Positions 49,801 to 62,381 of a DNA stretch of 64,000 nt are shown piece by piece (the first letter of the stretch is position 1; each line of letters begins with the position of its first letter). This DNA is from Oscheius dolichura (taxonomy: Eukaryota; Nematoda; Chromadorea; Rhabditida; Rhabditidae). The DNA lies in NCBI GenBank assembly GCA_932521035.1, contig OW051494.1:4822001-4886000 (forward strand), in the 5' to 3' direction. The position numbers and the translations under genes were made by a program. The notes beneath the pieces are model-generated. The model made no database searches, was not told where the DNA came from, and saw nothing but the letters and a program-made list of their open reading frames with translations.

Positions 49801-50379
49801 TCCTCGTTGTACAATTCAACAAACGAGACCCGGACCGTGAACTCCTCCGTCTTCTGAAGTGCTCTGTTGTCCCCCTGAAGCCGCGGCAACTCACGTTCTT
49901 CTCCAGTGCCTGGAAGATGGTCTCCACGGCTCGCGGGGTCATGCCTGTGGTGGGATCGCTGTCCGAGTTGGCCGCGTCGCTTCGTCCTCCCTCCATCGTG
50001 TACGTTTTGCCCGTGCCCGTCTGCCCGTACCTGTAAATGGCCTACTCTCTGTCTCTCTTCACAACTTACGCGAAAACTGTACAATTGTAGCCCAAAAGGA
50101 CCCGATCGACTTGGGGTCTCACAACTTTCTCAAAGATGGCTTTTTGGGAGAAGGACGGATCGAACACCTAGAAACAGGGAATAAGTGAAAAAGAATCCGA
50201 CACACCTCGTCGAATTGGCCGTAAGTTTTTCCCTTGCAGACAATGGATTTCCCATCATATTTGACAATAGACGAACCGCCGGCGGCTCGCTCCCCGTCGC
50301 TCAGGGGCCGTGTCCTAACGCACACCTTCACATTGCACTTGGGCTGTTGCTGCTCCGGCTGACTGCCTTTTCTGTTCAT
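46811..50379 (-). CDS. bmk-1: Kinesin-5 (Eg5/BMK-1-type) mitotic motor
   Basis: Homotetrameric plus-end motor that slides antiparallel spindle microtubules. The motor domain is at the N-terminus: [38 protein letters not shown]-loop GQTGTGKT, switch [12 protein letters not shown], switch [14 protein letters not shown], then [13 protein letters not shown] and [14 protein letters not shown]. The neck-like [13 protein letters not shown] is followed by long coiled-coil segments ([46 protein letters not shown]-like heptads). A short tail holds [14 protein letters not shown], a likely Cdk-site equivalent of the BimC box, and ends VVPKSQNV. Start at 50379. All catalytic motifs are intact. The last exons (46.8-47.1 kb) are AT-rich while the rest is GC-rich. 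Confidence 0.93.
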
Positions 50380-52081
50380 TCTACAAATAAATTATATCGT
50401 ACCATAGAAATTCACAAGATTCGCGAGAACAAGTGGGAAGATGCCCTTCGCAAGAAATTTTGAAAAGACCCCGTTCGCGCCGTGACAAATGGGCGCGTTT
50501 ACGGAAAAATATTCCTGTTATTCTACGTTTGTAAAATTAATTAAAAAAAAGATGGAGAATACGGTGGAAAAAATGAGAAACGTGGTTGGAAAGCACCGCC
50601 AGATGGAATGGGAAAGCAACGGGGATGAGGAAAGCACTGCTTCCTGGCTCGAAGACCTAATTCACGACGCGTTTTATGTGGCAGGGTGCCGTCCCCCTTG
50701 AGAAAGATCTCCCCTTCCCTCCTCCGGTACACCTTCCTCTACGTTCCCCTCTTCCGCCGCTGGTTTCTACTTGTCCCTACTCTCCCCGGTCTGGTCGTGC
50801 TTCCCCCCACTTTACAGATGAAGAAGCTACTAGATGGGAGGATGGCGAGGGGAAAAAGGCACACGATGGAATGACGAAGGAAGATGCTGTTCGGTTGACG
50901 AGCCAACTCCGGTCGAGCCGTGTCGAGTAGACCGGAAGACAGCCGCCGGCAGGAAGAGACCCTTCGGAGGAAGACGACCATCTACGAGTTCCGGGGCTCC
51001 TAGTTGGACATGGAGGACAGGGCACGGTCACGTGGAGGAGACGGCTTGGCGTCTCTGTCCCTGTCCCGTTCCCAGGGTTCCTCAGATTGCCTACTACGCG
51101 AAGAAGCCGCCTCCCAGCCGGTTATCCCAGCTGCTTAGATCGATCCCAACTGCTTTTCATGGTGACCGTGACCTTGAGGCTTCACTCTCCCTCTTCCTGA
51201 GGCCGGTAGTCTGCCACTTTCCCCAGTCCTCCTTGGTCGTCTGGGCGACCGTCTATCAAACCAGTTACGGCTCTCTGTGCACACAAATTCGGCCATGAAA
51301 CAGCTGGAACCAGTTTCTTCTTCAAAGTATTTTCTTCCTTTCGTCTCGGATCACGTCTCTTGCCAAAGCCATCCGCCCCGTCCCAACTTCTGTTTTGTAA
51401 ACATCCAGCCAGGTCTCCTCTCCGCTCCCCTGCCTGCCCCCTCCCCCCATGGCATCCTCCTCGTCCTCCTCTCCTTCTCCCCGTGTACATTATTCCGTCC
51501 GCAACTTGACTTTGGCATTTCCAGTCTTGGCGTAATCGTTGTGGCGCAATCACGGTGGCGGGTCGTCCGTTTCAAAAAGGGATGCGTATCCGAAATCGCG
51601 GCGAAACGAGAATCGAGAGCCGCGGATGGCAGGAGGAACCTGAAGATCGCGTGATGCACTCCATAAACCATAATGGGCATGCAATTAGCTCGGGGGAACA
51701 AGCGACCGGCTACTGTAAAAAGAAGAAGAACACCAAACAAAAGAGAAACATTACAACGCCGGCTATCATGGAACCGCGCTCTCTCTCTCCCGCGCCTTAA
51801 AAATAGACCCCCTCCTACAGTAGCCCCACGGGATAAGCCAGTTGTGGAAGTAAGTCGATGGCAGATGGGAATTGACCAGCTTCCTCTGATTTACAGCAGT
51901 TGCCGTCTGGGTCCCCGACCGAGGTCATAACTTCTTTGCCGGCGGCGATTCATTTGTTTGTCTGTTTTCGGCGGTCAAGGGTCCTCATGAGCCTATTCAG
52001 GCCCTCTCGACTCGAAACTGAAACCATCCAACTGGCTTTCTCTCCCCCTCGCTCTCAACGTAGACCTTTCAGAGTGCATGC
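50380..52081. other. Intergenic, kinesin-5 to astacin
   Basis: The divergent upstream regions of the kinesin-5 gene (left) and the astacin gene (right). No supported exon. Open frames of 60-150 codons here are composition-driven. A CCTACAGTAGCCCC word lies at about 51815, another copy of the recurring motif. Confidence 0.4.
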
Positions 52082-53376
52082 ATGCTGTTCCGAATACTCT
52101 GCTTCACCCTTCTCCACATCATAGGTCCGATCCCCTCCCCTCCTACAGTAACCCTTCAGGACCTCTATCTGCCGCAGGACTCCAGCTGGCCTTCCTCGAC
52201 GATTTCGACTTTGAGACGGCCGACAAGCTGACGGAGGGTTAGTCCTGGCCGGAGAGAGAGACTTCGTTTCTAGAGGAAGTATTCGGCCGGCACATCCCCG
52301 TTGAGGTGGTCAACGACTTTCGGTCGGATATCCGCGGGGCCAAGAGGCGCCAAAAGGTGAGCGGCCGAGTCAACTCCAAAGATCAAGAACTCCAGAGGAA
52401 CGGGGTCTCCCGAGCAGCCAAGCTGTGGCCGTCCGGGCGGATCCCTTACGCCATCTCGCCCCACTACACCCCGCACGAGCGAGCACTTCTGGCCAGGGCG
52501 GTCAAGCAGGTACCCCTCCCCCCGCCACCCCAACCTTCTCTTCCAGTACCACGAGAAGACTTGTGTTCGTTTTGTGCCCCGTGCACCGGGCGAGTCCGAC
52601 TACCTGTTCATCGGAAAAGTTGATGGGTCTGCCGGGTGCAGCAGAATACAGGTGCCGTTTAGGTGCTTCTCGGAGGTCGGCCGGACGTCGGGCGTGCAGG
52701 TGCTCTCGCTGGACAACGGGTGCATGGAGTACGCGACGATCATCCACGAAATGATGCACGTCGTCGGGTTCTACCACGAACACGGTGGGTGGCTCGGGAG
52801 GAGGGCATTTCGAATTACAGAGAGGTGGGACCGGGACAACTTCATCGACATCATCTGGCAGAACATCGACCGGGGCGCCTTGGACCAGTTCGGCAAGGTG
52901 GACCTGAGCAAGACGTCCTACTACGGGCAGCCGTACGACTACAAGAGCATTCTCCACTACGACAGCCTCGCCTTCTCCAAGAACGGCTTCCCCACCATGC
53001 TTCCCAAACAGAAGTGTACGTCTTCCCCTTTCTGTAATCCGGGCCAATTCCAGCGGCCACAATAGGCAACGCGAAGGACTTCTCGGAAGTAGATCTGGCC
53101 AAGATAAATAGGCAATATAACTGCGACCGGAGGGAGGCCCGGGCCCCCAGCCCGATGTACTCGCCCACCTCCAAGTACGACCGGCCGATGTACTCTAAAT
53201 TTTCTGGGTCCCTCCACAAACCGACGCGTAAGGCCTCCTTCTGGGCAGACGTCTCCCCTTTTTTAGAATGTGAAGATAAAATAACGGTCTGCTGGTGGAC
53301 GGCCGACCGTTGCCGCGCTCCTCCGATCCAGAATATGATGCTTAGCCTGTGTCCGAAGACGTGTCGTTTTTGTTAA
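52082..53376 (+). CDS. Astacin zinc metalloprotease with C-terminal ShKT domain
   Basis: Secreted endopeptidase of the nematode NAS group, used in digestion, molting or matrix processing. The start at 52082 gives MLFRILCFTLLHIIGPLSAA, a signal peptide spanning a tiny intron. The prodomain (GLQLAFLDDFDFETADKLTE) is followed by basic RGAKRRQKVSGRVN and the catalytic domain: LWPSGRIPYAISPHYTPHER, FVPRAPGESDYLFIGKVDG, and the zinc motif HEMMHVVGFYHEHERWDRD (HExxHxxGFxHE, near 52744-52790). A 40-nt intron interrupts just after HEH. Then KILHYDS-type SILHYDSLAFSKNG (met-turn region reads TMLPKQ). The C-terminus is a six-cysteine ShKT domain (ECEDKITVCWWTADRCRAPP ... CPKTCRFC). Length and order fit; all zinc ligands are present. 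The specific nas paralogue is not assigned. Confidence 0.92.
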
Positions 53377-53725
53377 TAGCTGTTTCTCCGTTGGTGAGTA
53401 TTCTATTTGATTTATTCTATAAGCTTATTTCCAGATGAGTAATTCTAGTCAAGCATCTCTACTTCAGCAGCTTCCCGCGTAGACAACAATACGGGTTAGA
53501 ACTGCCGGGTCCCAATAAAATAAACTGAAATTTATTCACTGACAAATATCATGTGACAAAGCTTGAAGACGGTGAACCGTAATGAGTATCATGGATATTT
53601 TAAGTAAACAAGCACGGCGGGGAGAATTCGTTATGCGTAGAGAGAGAGAGAGAGACCCTGTGGATATGACCTGCAATGTTCACGGGCACCGCCTCCCGGG
53701 AATTGTATGGGGATGGGGATTATAA
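53377..53725. other. Intergenic, convergent
   Basis: 3' UTRs of the convergent astacin and plexin-domain genes. AATAAA-type words at about 53516-53522 belong to the astacin. A (GA)n microsatellite lies at 53641-53654. Confidence 0.5.
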
Positions 53726-56154
53726 TCACATATGAACTGAAGCAGTGTATCGGGCGTTGCCGTGAGGAATTCTCAGGAACCGGCTGGGCCTGTATCGTAT
53801 CAAAAATTGGCCGGGAATTGTATGGGGATTATAATAGGCATAGCTGAGCCAGCCGACAGCGAAAAACGACAACCCAAAGATGAATACTAACAGAGCCACT
53901 CCACTTCCCGACGACCCTGTATAATTATGTTTTATGTTTAGTTATCGGATAACTCACTCTGTGGTGTCTTGGCCTTCCTCGAGTGCTTGTTGCCTCCTAA
54001 GTTCACGACGCCGTCTGTCTGGCTAAACAGATTTTATAAGACTACTCCCCAACGAAAACAACTCTTCGTCATCCTGTCCACAGTAGATATTCTTGGTTTG
54101 CTCCATACAGTTCCCCTCGATGAAGGCCTGTCTCTTCCTGTGTATCCCGGCCTCGTCTGTGCAAAAGGAGCCTCCGTCTTTCTTCGAGTTATGGCACCAC
54201 GAACAGTTAAAATACTTGAGTGACGCGTTCGAGCAGGCATCACACGAGGTCAATCCCATACACGCTGAAATAGGGGTAGCCTTCCGCATAGGGGGTCACC
54301 AACTTGGCTGAGCAGTCAAGTAGACGACGGTGTTTGAAGTGACCTGGTTCGCGGGCACCTCTATCCGGTGGTACTCGTAGATGATTCTTTTCGGAGCAGC
54401 TGAAGCCAGAAAAAGTAGATATCTGACAATTCGGAGCTTACAGGTAGAGGCGGCGTCTCCCAGATGGGTGTACAGGTAGGCATCGCTGATGCCAAACTTC
54501 ACCGGGTGGTTGATGCTACTGATATTTAACACATCCATGGGGATCTAGGAGCTATTGGCTCGGGCCGGGCGGACTTACTGCTTTATAGGCAAATACTATA
54601 TCTCCGTTTTTGTGAAGCGTGACCTGGAATGTAAAGGCCCCAGTGTCTTCTGTCTTCTCTCGCAACTGTACCATTCGCCATTCTATAATTATCCTTTGGC
54701 CATCGTCAGCCCAGATTATTTTTGAGCCCTGCGATGATATTATTGGTCTTTCCTTCTTGTATTATACCGTGAGATTGGTGTCAAAGTTAGCCATCAACGG
54801 GGCGATGTACTGTGTTGCGGCCAGCCAAGGATGACTTTCCTCGCCTAAAAAAATCACGTCTCAGACATTTACCAAATGAATCAAAAGCCCATCTGCTTCC
54901 CCTGTTATCGGAACTGGGCTCCCACCCTCCACTAGCATTCCCCCTCCCTCCCCATTCAGCTCCTGCTCAACTCCTATCTATCCATCTAAAGGGCATGCCT
55001 GTAGGGTTGCCAACGGGACGGCACATCCCGGGGACTTCATGTCCCGTCTCGTCCCCGGAAAAAAATGGGGTACTCCTCGTGACGGGACGCGTTTCCGAAA
55101 CCTACTCATACCTATTTAACCAAATTTCCTCCCGAATATACAAAGGTACAATGGCGCAGCAGAAGTGCGTGCAGGTTATAGTCTGTCAAGAAAAAAAGAC
55201 GACATTCAAGGTCTAACGATTTAGCCACGAGCCGAACTTACTGGCCTTTTTTTCTTCTTGGCCGCTCAAAAATTATCTGTCAGTTCGCTCCATCACTAAA
55301 ATTTGTTCTCGGGCAGTTAGACCTTGAATGTCGTCTTTTTTCTTGACAGACTATACAATTCTACAAACCTGAGTTGGGTCCCGGTGGTCAGCAAACAATT
55401 TTATTTGCCGTCTAACGGTATTGACTAATAATAAAAGTTATTTTGTACCCATTGCTCCTCCAAATTACCGTTTTTAACTGACGAAATGGGTTCCGTTTTG
55501 AATTAAAAAAAACTAGAAGTAATACTGAACCGCAGAGGATCTAGATCGTTCTACAAAAAAATGAACCTGGAGGTTTCTACATGCCTGACATCGCCCACTG
55601 GGCAGGTGCATAACGCATAACTTACCTATATAAATGAAGCCTGAAAAACTTTGTTTTGTTAGCTATTCGAGTCATTATTACCTCCAGTAGCAATTGTAAG
55701 ATTATTCATAAGATGACCATAGAAGGGAAATTGAAACGTGAGTTTAGCACCCACAGCGCGTCTGTAACTTTTGGAAAGCAATGGATGGCTGCTATTGCCG
55801 ACGACCCCAGGCTTTGTAAGCAGTTGATCCAAGTCCACGAAGTGATCTTTCAACGCATTCGGGCCAGTTGAAACATTCATTTGATAATAAATCAGATCGC
55901 TCTAAAATGGTTTGTTTATTGAGGTGTTTCGGTACAGTCGGGAAACTTACAACTTCTTTTTCGTAGTCATCAGGAATATGCCAGTTTTCTGGATCGTCTG
56001 GATCAACTGACTCTCGCCTTTTTCGTGGTAAGGGCACATAAAAACTTTGCTGATATCTGTCGTCATATTGAAGAGTGTTAGGATGATAGGAGAGGGCTGT
56101 TATAGGAAACGCAAGTTGAAGAAATATACTTGATGTTATTATTGCTGATCTCAT
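53726..56154 (-). CDS. Plexin-domain-containing protein (PLXDC/TEM7-like)
   Basis: Type I membrane receptor-like protein related to human PLXDC1/2. Signal peptide MRSAIITSSIFLQLAFPITA, then YDDRYQQSFYVPLPRKRRES, then (next exon) KLTFQFPFYGHLMNNLTIAT, the conserved nidogen-like start. After a long intron come AATQYIAPLMANFDTN, KFGISDAYLYTHLG, KRIIYEYHRIEVPANQV, then a PSI module (CMGLTSCDACSNASLKYFNC; SWCHNSKKDGGSFCTDEAGI; NCMEQTKNIYC). The end has a TM segment ALLVFIFGLSFFAVGWL and a short basic tail ending TASVHM (stop at 53728-53726). A 179-bp hairpin element sits in the long intron. The human homologues match in the same order (established knowledge). vps-29 lies 250 bp upstream on the same strand. 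Confidence 0.9.
55177..55355. mobile_element. Hairpin MITE with about 40-bp arms in a PLXDC intron
   Basis: Left arm 55177-55217 (TATAGTCTGTCAAG ... AAGGTCTAAC) is inverted almost exactly at 55316-55355, with a loop of about 100 bp. A TA flanks each end, which would fit Tc1/mariner-type TA duplication, but the match to either superfamily is unproven. No coding capacity. Confidence 0.75.
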
Positions 56155-56403
56155 CTATACGATTGATCCGTCTTTGTATAATACTTTAAATATTCGCTGA
56201 AAGTCTTTCTTTTCTTTTATTTTGAGATGAATATCAATAATTTATAAAGCTTTTCAGGTATTTGAAATGATTCTTCCCAACATAGATACTGCGTTCGCTA
56301 ATGGAAAAAGGAAAACGTTTATTAAATATAGCAAAAGAAAACATTCTCAGTTTGAATAGTAAAATGGAACGATTATTTACAAAAATCATAAAAAGAATGT
56401 ACT

Positions 56404-57114
56404 TTATGTCTGCCTCGACTTTTTAAAAGAGACTCTTTCCACCTTCACATCTCCATTAATCATCCTATAGAGATAAGTAACGACATTATCAGATTGAACA
56501 TCCATCAGAGCGAACGATGGGATTACGTCGCTGCAAGCAAACATTATACACAACATTTTTTCACTCACATTTCCTTGATGAATGAATAAGCTCCTGTTGC
56601 ACTTCCAGGACTCACAAAAAAACGGCCATCTCGTTCTTCTGTTAAACAATCGTGTGAATATCCTGTCACAAGGATATCAACGTCTAACTGGCGTGCAAGT
56701 TGATCTAGCATCTAAGATTTAACTAAGAAAACGTTACAACTGGTAGAGAATTACCCGCGAGTCGTTCCATGGTATTATTTGATGACCATGACAAAGACCA
56801 ATACGAAACTGCCCAACAGTAATAACTTTGCTATCCGAACCCTTAACCGAGTCATCATCAAAATCTCCTCGAACAATGTGAACGTCCGATGAAAGCGACC
56901 TAGAGCACTATGCAGACTTTGAAATTCTAACCTGAGATAATCTACCGTTTCTCTACTACAAAGATTTCCAGTACATAGAATATGTTGCATCTTATTAGGC
57001 ACAAGTAGCTTTTTAAATTTTGCGGGTATGTTTGCTGCCCTATGAGGTAAATGAAAATCACCAATAAGCAGTACAAGCTGAAAAATTGGTAAACATATAT
57101 TGAGCCCCTACCAT
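56404..57114 (-). CDS. vps-29: VPS29, retromer subunit
   Basis: VPS29 is a metallophosphoesterase-fold scaffold of retromer that sorts receptors from endosomes. The start codon alone forms the coding part of the first exon (57114-57112), followed by GTAGGGG; after a TTTTTCAG acceptor the protein begins [20 protein letters not shown]. Then [103 protein letters not shown] and [12 protein letters not shown]. All usual metal-binding-like residues of the family are recognisable ([16 protein letters not shown]). A TTTCAG acceptor lies 23 nt before the ATG, as for a trans-splice site. NDUFAF7 stops 148 bp upstream. Confidence 0.95.
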
Positions 57115-57262
57115 TGTAGACACCACGTCTTTCTATCTGAAATATTTAAAACGCCTTTTAACAACATTTGTTCATAATAAGAAATATAGCAGGACAAACT
57201 GCAATGAGTAGTAATGAACAAATGATATTTCGTATTGAAGTTTTTATATTTTTTTTTAGTTT

Positions 57263-59126
<1,864 letters not shown>

Positions 59127-59815
59127 CGGATTAACTGTAAAAGTGTGTATATATGCTAATGAATGAAACTGAGGAAAGTTAGATAAAAAGTATTGCGCGC
59201 TTGTGTTAGTGGCTCGTAGTCTCTAGCGATGATATACCGAAATATATGCTCAAAAAGACGTCTCTTGTGAAAAATGGATATGGTGCAGATAGTGTCAAAT
59301 GTAATTTATGCCGTTGAATTCATGACCGTTTCCAAATGGTTTAGTCAATCTAGATGGTCAAAATCGGTCGTCTAGATGGGTCAGATATTCAACGAAAAGG
59401 AGAAAATTTTGAAGAATTTGAGTTGGGCAGCAAATTGATGTTGTTTTTGGAAATCAAGGAAGACACTGCAACTGTATTGCAACCAAAAAATATTACATTT
59501 GGAACACCTATTTTTATATTTCAAACTCGACCATCTGGGTCTCAGAGAGAAAAATAACCGCGGCAAACATTGAAATTTAAAATATAAATTCACGGGGTAC
59601 ATGGTAAATTAGAATGAATTCTACTCCACTTCCTTCATTTTTAACTCTTAAAACTTGTTCTATACAACAAATTAGTCAGGATCTCCTAGCAGATACGTGG
59701 GACTTGTATCCCTTATAGTGAGCTGCCATACTGTGTTTGGCGCAGATAGTGATAAATGGCAATTTCACTTCAGTGCATTATTTGAAGACACAACACAACA
59801 TCATTTCAGACTGAA
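59127..59815. other. Intergenic between NDUFAF7 and the F-box gene
   Basis: Divergent upstream region of two genes. An open frame at 59354-59557 (MVKIGRLDGSDIQRKGENFE...) is the best small candidate but I recognise no family; it may be an upstream exon or noise. Confidence 0.4.
59354..59557 (+). CDS. Small unassigned open frame, 67 codons
   Basis: Begins MVKIGRLDGSDIQRKGENFE and ends FQTRPSGSQREK. The residues look protein-like (charged, with a hydrophobic stretch KLMLFLEIKEDTATVL), but no family is recognised. A TCTAG acceptor lies just before the ATG. It could be an exon of an unrecognised gene whose other exons I cannot see, or chance. Confidence 0.25.
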   Translation: MVKIGRLDGSDIQRKGENFEEFELGSKLMLFLEIKEDTATVLQPKNITFGTPIFIFQTRPSGSQREK

Positions 59816-61726
59816 ATGCCTATCACCCGTGAATCACCCCATTTGTTAGAGGATCTTCTAGACGAGATGATCCACATATCCGTTCCCGTTTTAGATGATA
59901 ATTCAGAGCAGGTATCGTTCAATATTTGCCGATTTATTCCGATCACAGAGCTCAATGCTGCTCGACTTGCCTACAAACGTTTTAAACCTGATAATGGCCT
60001 ACATCCCTTTGAGAGAAAGACTATTGTCTGTAGCCACCGTTTGTCGGCGTCTTCAAGGCTGCGTTAAATTCACTATAAATTCTATCGAATTCTATAGAGA
60101 AGGGCTGGACAACATAATAGATAATAACCTAATGTATTTTATCAAATTGTATGGATCAAATATCAAGTCTCTCAATTTCGATCTCTTCCGCTCGTCATAT
60201 ATTGAGGTTTGCCATTAAATAGTTTCTTACTGTTTCTTTACAGCAATGCAGCCAGTGGACGTGGCGTCAATCAGTTGTATCATGCATATCACTTTGCCCG
60301 AATCTCGAAAACTTAACAGTTCTCATCTGTAATCGCCATCGATTGCGTGATAATGATCTCATAAAGGTTTTCCTATGTACCACCATTTTACAGTTTGAAT
60401 CAATCAGATTGTTAAACAGGCTCCCCATCTAAAAGCTCTGAGTGTGGATGCTCAGTTTCTGAAAGGGCATTGTCTGCAGGTATTAATTATTTGCTTCCCA
60501 TATGAATCGATTTAGAGTTTACCTCTTCATCTGGAAAAATTGGAACTGGAAGTATGTTCGCGTATTCCAGGACATGCTATAAAGCACATCAACAAGCTGA
60601 AACATTTAAAGGTGCTTTAACAATAACTTTAGTATCGACTTTTAAGGTGCTTTATCTATCACAGCTTTTATCTCTCAACGATTTCATAATTGGGGATCTA
60701 GCTTCTCATCTTCATAGACTGGAAGATATTGCGCTTATTTTGCACGGTGAAGACGTTGCTTTACCAGGTACTCACAATCCTACCCTAATAATAGGCAGAT
60801 CTCTGTCTGTCTGCAAGACCTGTCGTCTGTACGGATTGACAGGTCAAATGAGAGAGAAGTAGAAAGTTTCGACCGTTTGACCTTATCCGACGGTCAAATC
60901 TTTTTCGACTGTCAAATTTGTAATCCAAACGCGGCCAAAGGCCGCCGGAGGCATACTGGTTTACCTATAATACCAAACGACAAAAAATTGGGCGACAAAA
61001 AATGCCCATTGAGTGGAAGCGACAGATAACCGATACTTTTAGAGCTATCTTCAAAAGGGTTGGCCACCATTGGAAAGCTGGCAACGCTAAAAAATCTGGC
61101 TCTTGAAGGCATTCCGCAAGTTACCGACACGTTTCTTCAAGTAATTGCTTCAGCGCATTTGTTCAGTCAGTCTTTATAGGACATTTCTGATGCCGCAAAG
61201 CCAGTACACAAACATCTCGAGAGCGTGTCGCTGGCATTTTGCAATAGCTTCAGTAGTGTTGGACTTCGTTGTCTTTCGAAGTTCCCACTACTAACTGATA
61301 TAAATATAGAAGGATGCTCTGAAAGAGAACTTTCTGATGGCTTGGTTTTCCTTACAAAAAGTCGTAATTTAAAAAGGGTGAAGGGGTGAGGCTAACATTG
61401 AACCAAACACTTTAGGTTTTGGTATCCGAAAATTGCTGCATCAGCAGTGTAAGTCTTCTTCGAGCTGTTGAAATGTCACCTGAACTCCGATTGCTCGATA
61501 TAACCGGAAATACTCATTTTCTCACTTGGGAATTTGCAGTTGCATTGGTATTCCCCGTGATAAACTTGTAGCATTCCCTCAGGTAAACATACTTAATACG
61601 GGTGTTCGCCGGAAGTTAACTGTATTGACCGACATGCCAATTCCATGGAACCTAATTACGCATCCCAATACCCTTGCTCCATCTATACAAATTGTCAACG
61701 TACTACCAACGGCCATATTACCGTAA
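59816..61726 (+). CDS. F-box/leucine-rich-repeat protein (FBXL type)
   Basis: Probable substrate receptor of an SCF ubiquitin ligase. Exon 1 encodes [20 protein letters not shown]; exon 2 (after an ATCACAG acceptor) holds the F-box: SSMLLDLPTNVLNLIMAYIP then LRERLLSVATVCRRLQGCV. Leucine-rich repeats follow: LCPNLENLTVLICNRHRL, QAPHLKALSVDAQFLKGHCL, LHLEKLELEVCSRIPGHAI, LKHLKVLYLSQLLSLNDFII, LATLKNLALEGIPQVTD, HKHLESVSLAFCNSFSSVGL, PLLTDINIEGCSERELSDGL and PELRLLDITGNTHFLTWEFA. The tail is not repeat-like (NTGVRRKLTVLTDMPIPWN) and stops at 61724-61726. A dispersed repeat sits in the intron at about 60770-61038. Paralogy is not resolved. Skp1, its likely partner class, is encoded at 4.4-5.0 kb. 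Confidence 0.85.
60776..60963 (+). repeat. Dispersed repeat copy B, in an F-box-gene intron
   Basis: Same repeat as 14478-14664 but in the opposite orientation: TCCTACCCTAATAATAGGCA, then CTGTCTGTCTGC, GGTCAAATGAGAGAGAAG, GTTTCGACCG, CGGCCAAAGGCCGCCGGAGG and CATACTGG. It lies inside an intron, just after the GTACTC donor that follows the VALPG-coding exon. Confidence 0.8.
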
Positions 61727-62091
61727 GCAACTGGACAGATGGTCACAGTCAAACATTTCAGACTAGAAGTTTACCCAAACAGTGTTTTATCGTTAGACAT
61801 TCCCGCACAGCTTCCCCCAGGAATTATGGCGGCCAAACTAAGGAGAGGAATGCGATGCAGGCTTCTTTGTGCAGCACTTACTTCTCCTCCTTCGGATGAT
61901 GAGGTAGCACTATAATTTAATTTTTAAAATAAGGGAATAGATCTGATTGCCCCGTGAGAGGATCCCCTCGAAGGGTACTATATAGTATACCGTAAAAGCT
62001 CTAATAATACCCCCGGGGGGTCTAATTTTCAATGGTCCTCTGAAAGGGGGGTCCTATTGGAGGGGGTACACAGCTCGCCGAGGCCAACACC
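61727..62091. other. Intergenic, after the F-box gene
   Basis: No gene supported. A G/C-rich tract with CCCCCGGGGGG lies near 62010. Confidence 0.4.
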
Positions 62092-62095
62092 TTAA

Positions 62096-62381
62096 AGGGA
62101 CAGTCTCGCATAGGTGCGAACGTACCCCATTTGGGGTACGATGAGATGGAGCAGATTTACTGCGATTTTCTAAAAATCATTTTCGCTCATTTTTTTCATA
62201 ATTTCTTGCATTTCTTTATATCAAAATGATCAGCAGAAGCTAGCGAATCATATGCTTCAAAGAATAAAATACGAAAATACAAAATGATAAGTTTTCAATA
62301 CAATTCAAATTGCCAAAAGGGGCGCCAAAGACAAATTCTACAGTAATTCGTGCCCAACCAAACTAGTGCGAGACTGTCCCT
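62096..62381. mobile_element. piggyBac-like MITE, TTAA-flanked
   Basis: 286 bp beginning AGGGACAGTCTCGCA and ending with its inverse, flanked by TTAA on both sides (62092-62095 and 62382-62385). The termini share AGGGAC-N-GTC with the nested element at 17116-17412. No coding capacity. Confidence 0.85.

Noticed and set aside
50834..51654. Open frames of 120-150 codons between kinesin-5 and astacin
   Set aside because: No motif, signal peptide or splice support; they overlap each other on both strands.
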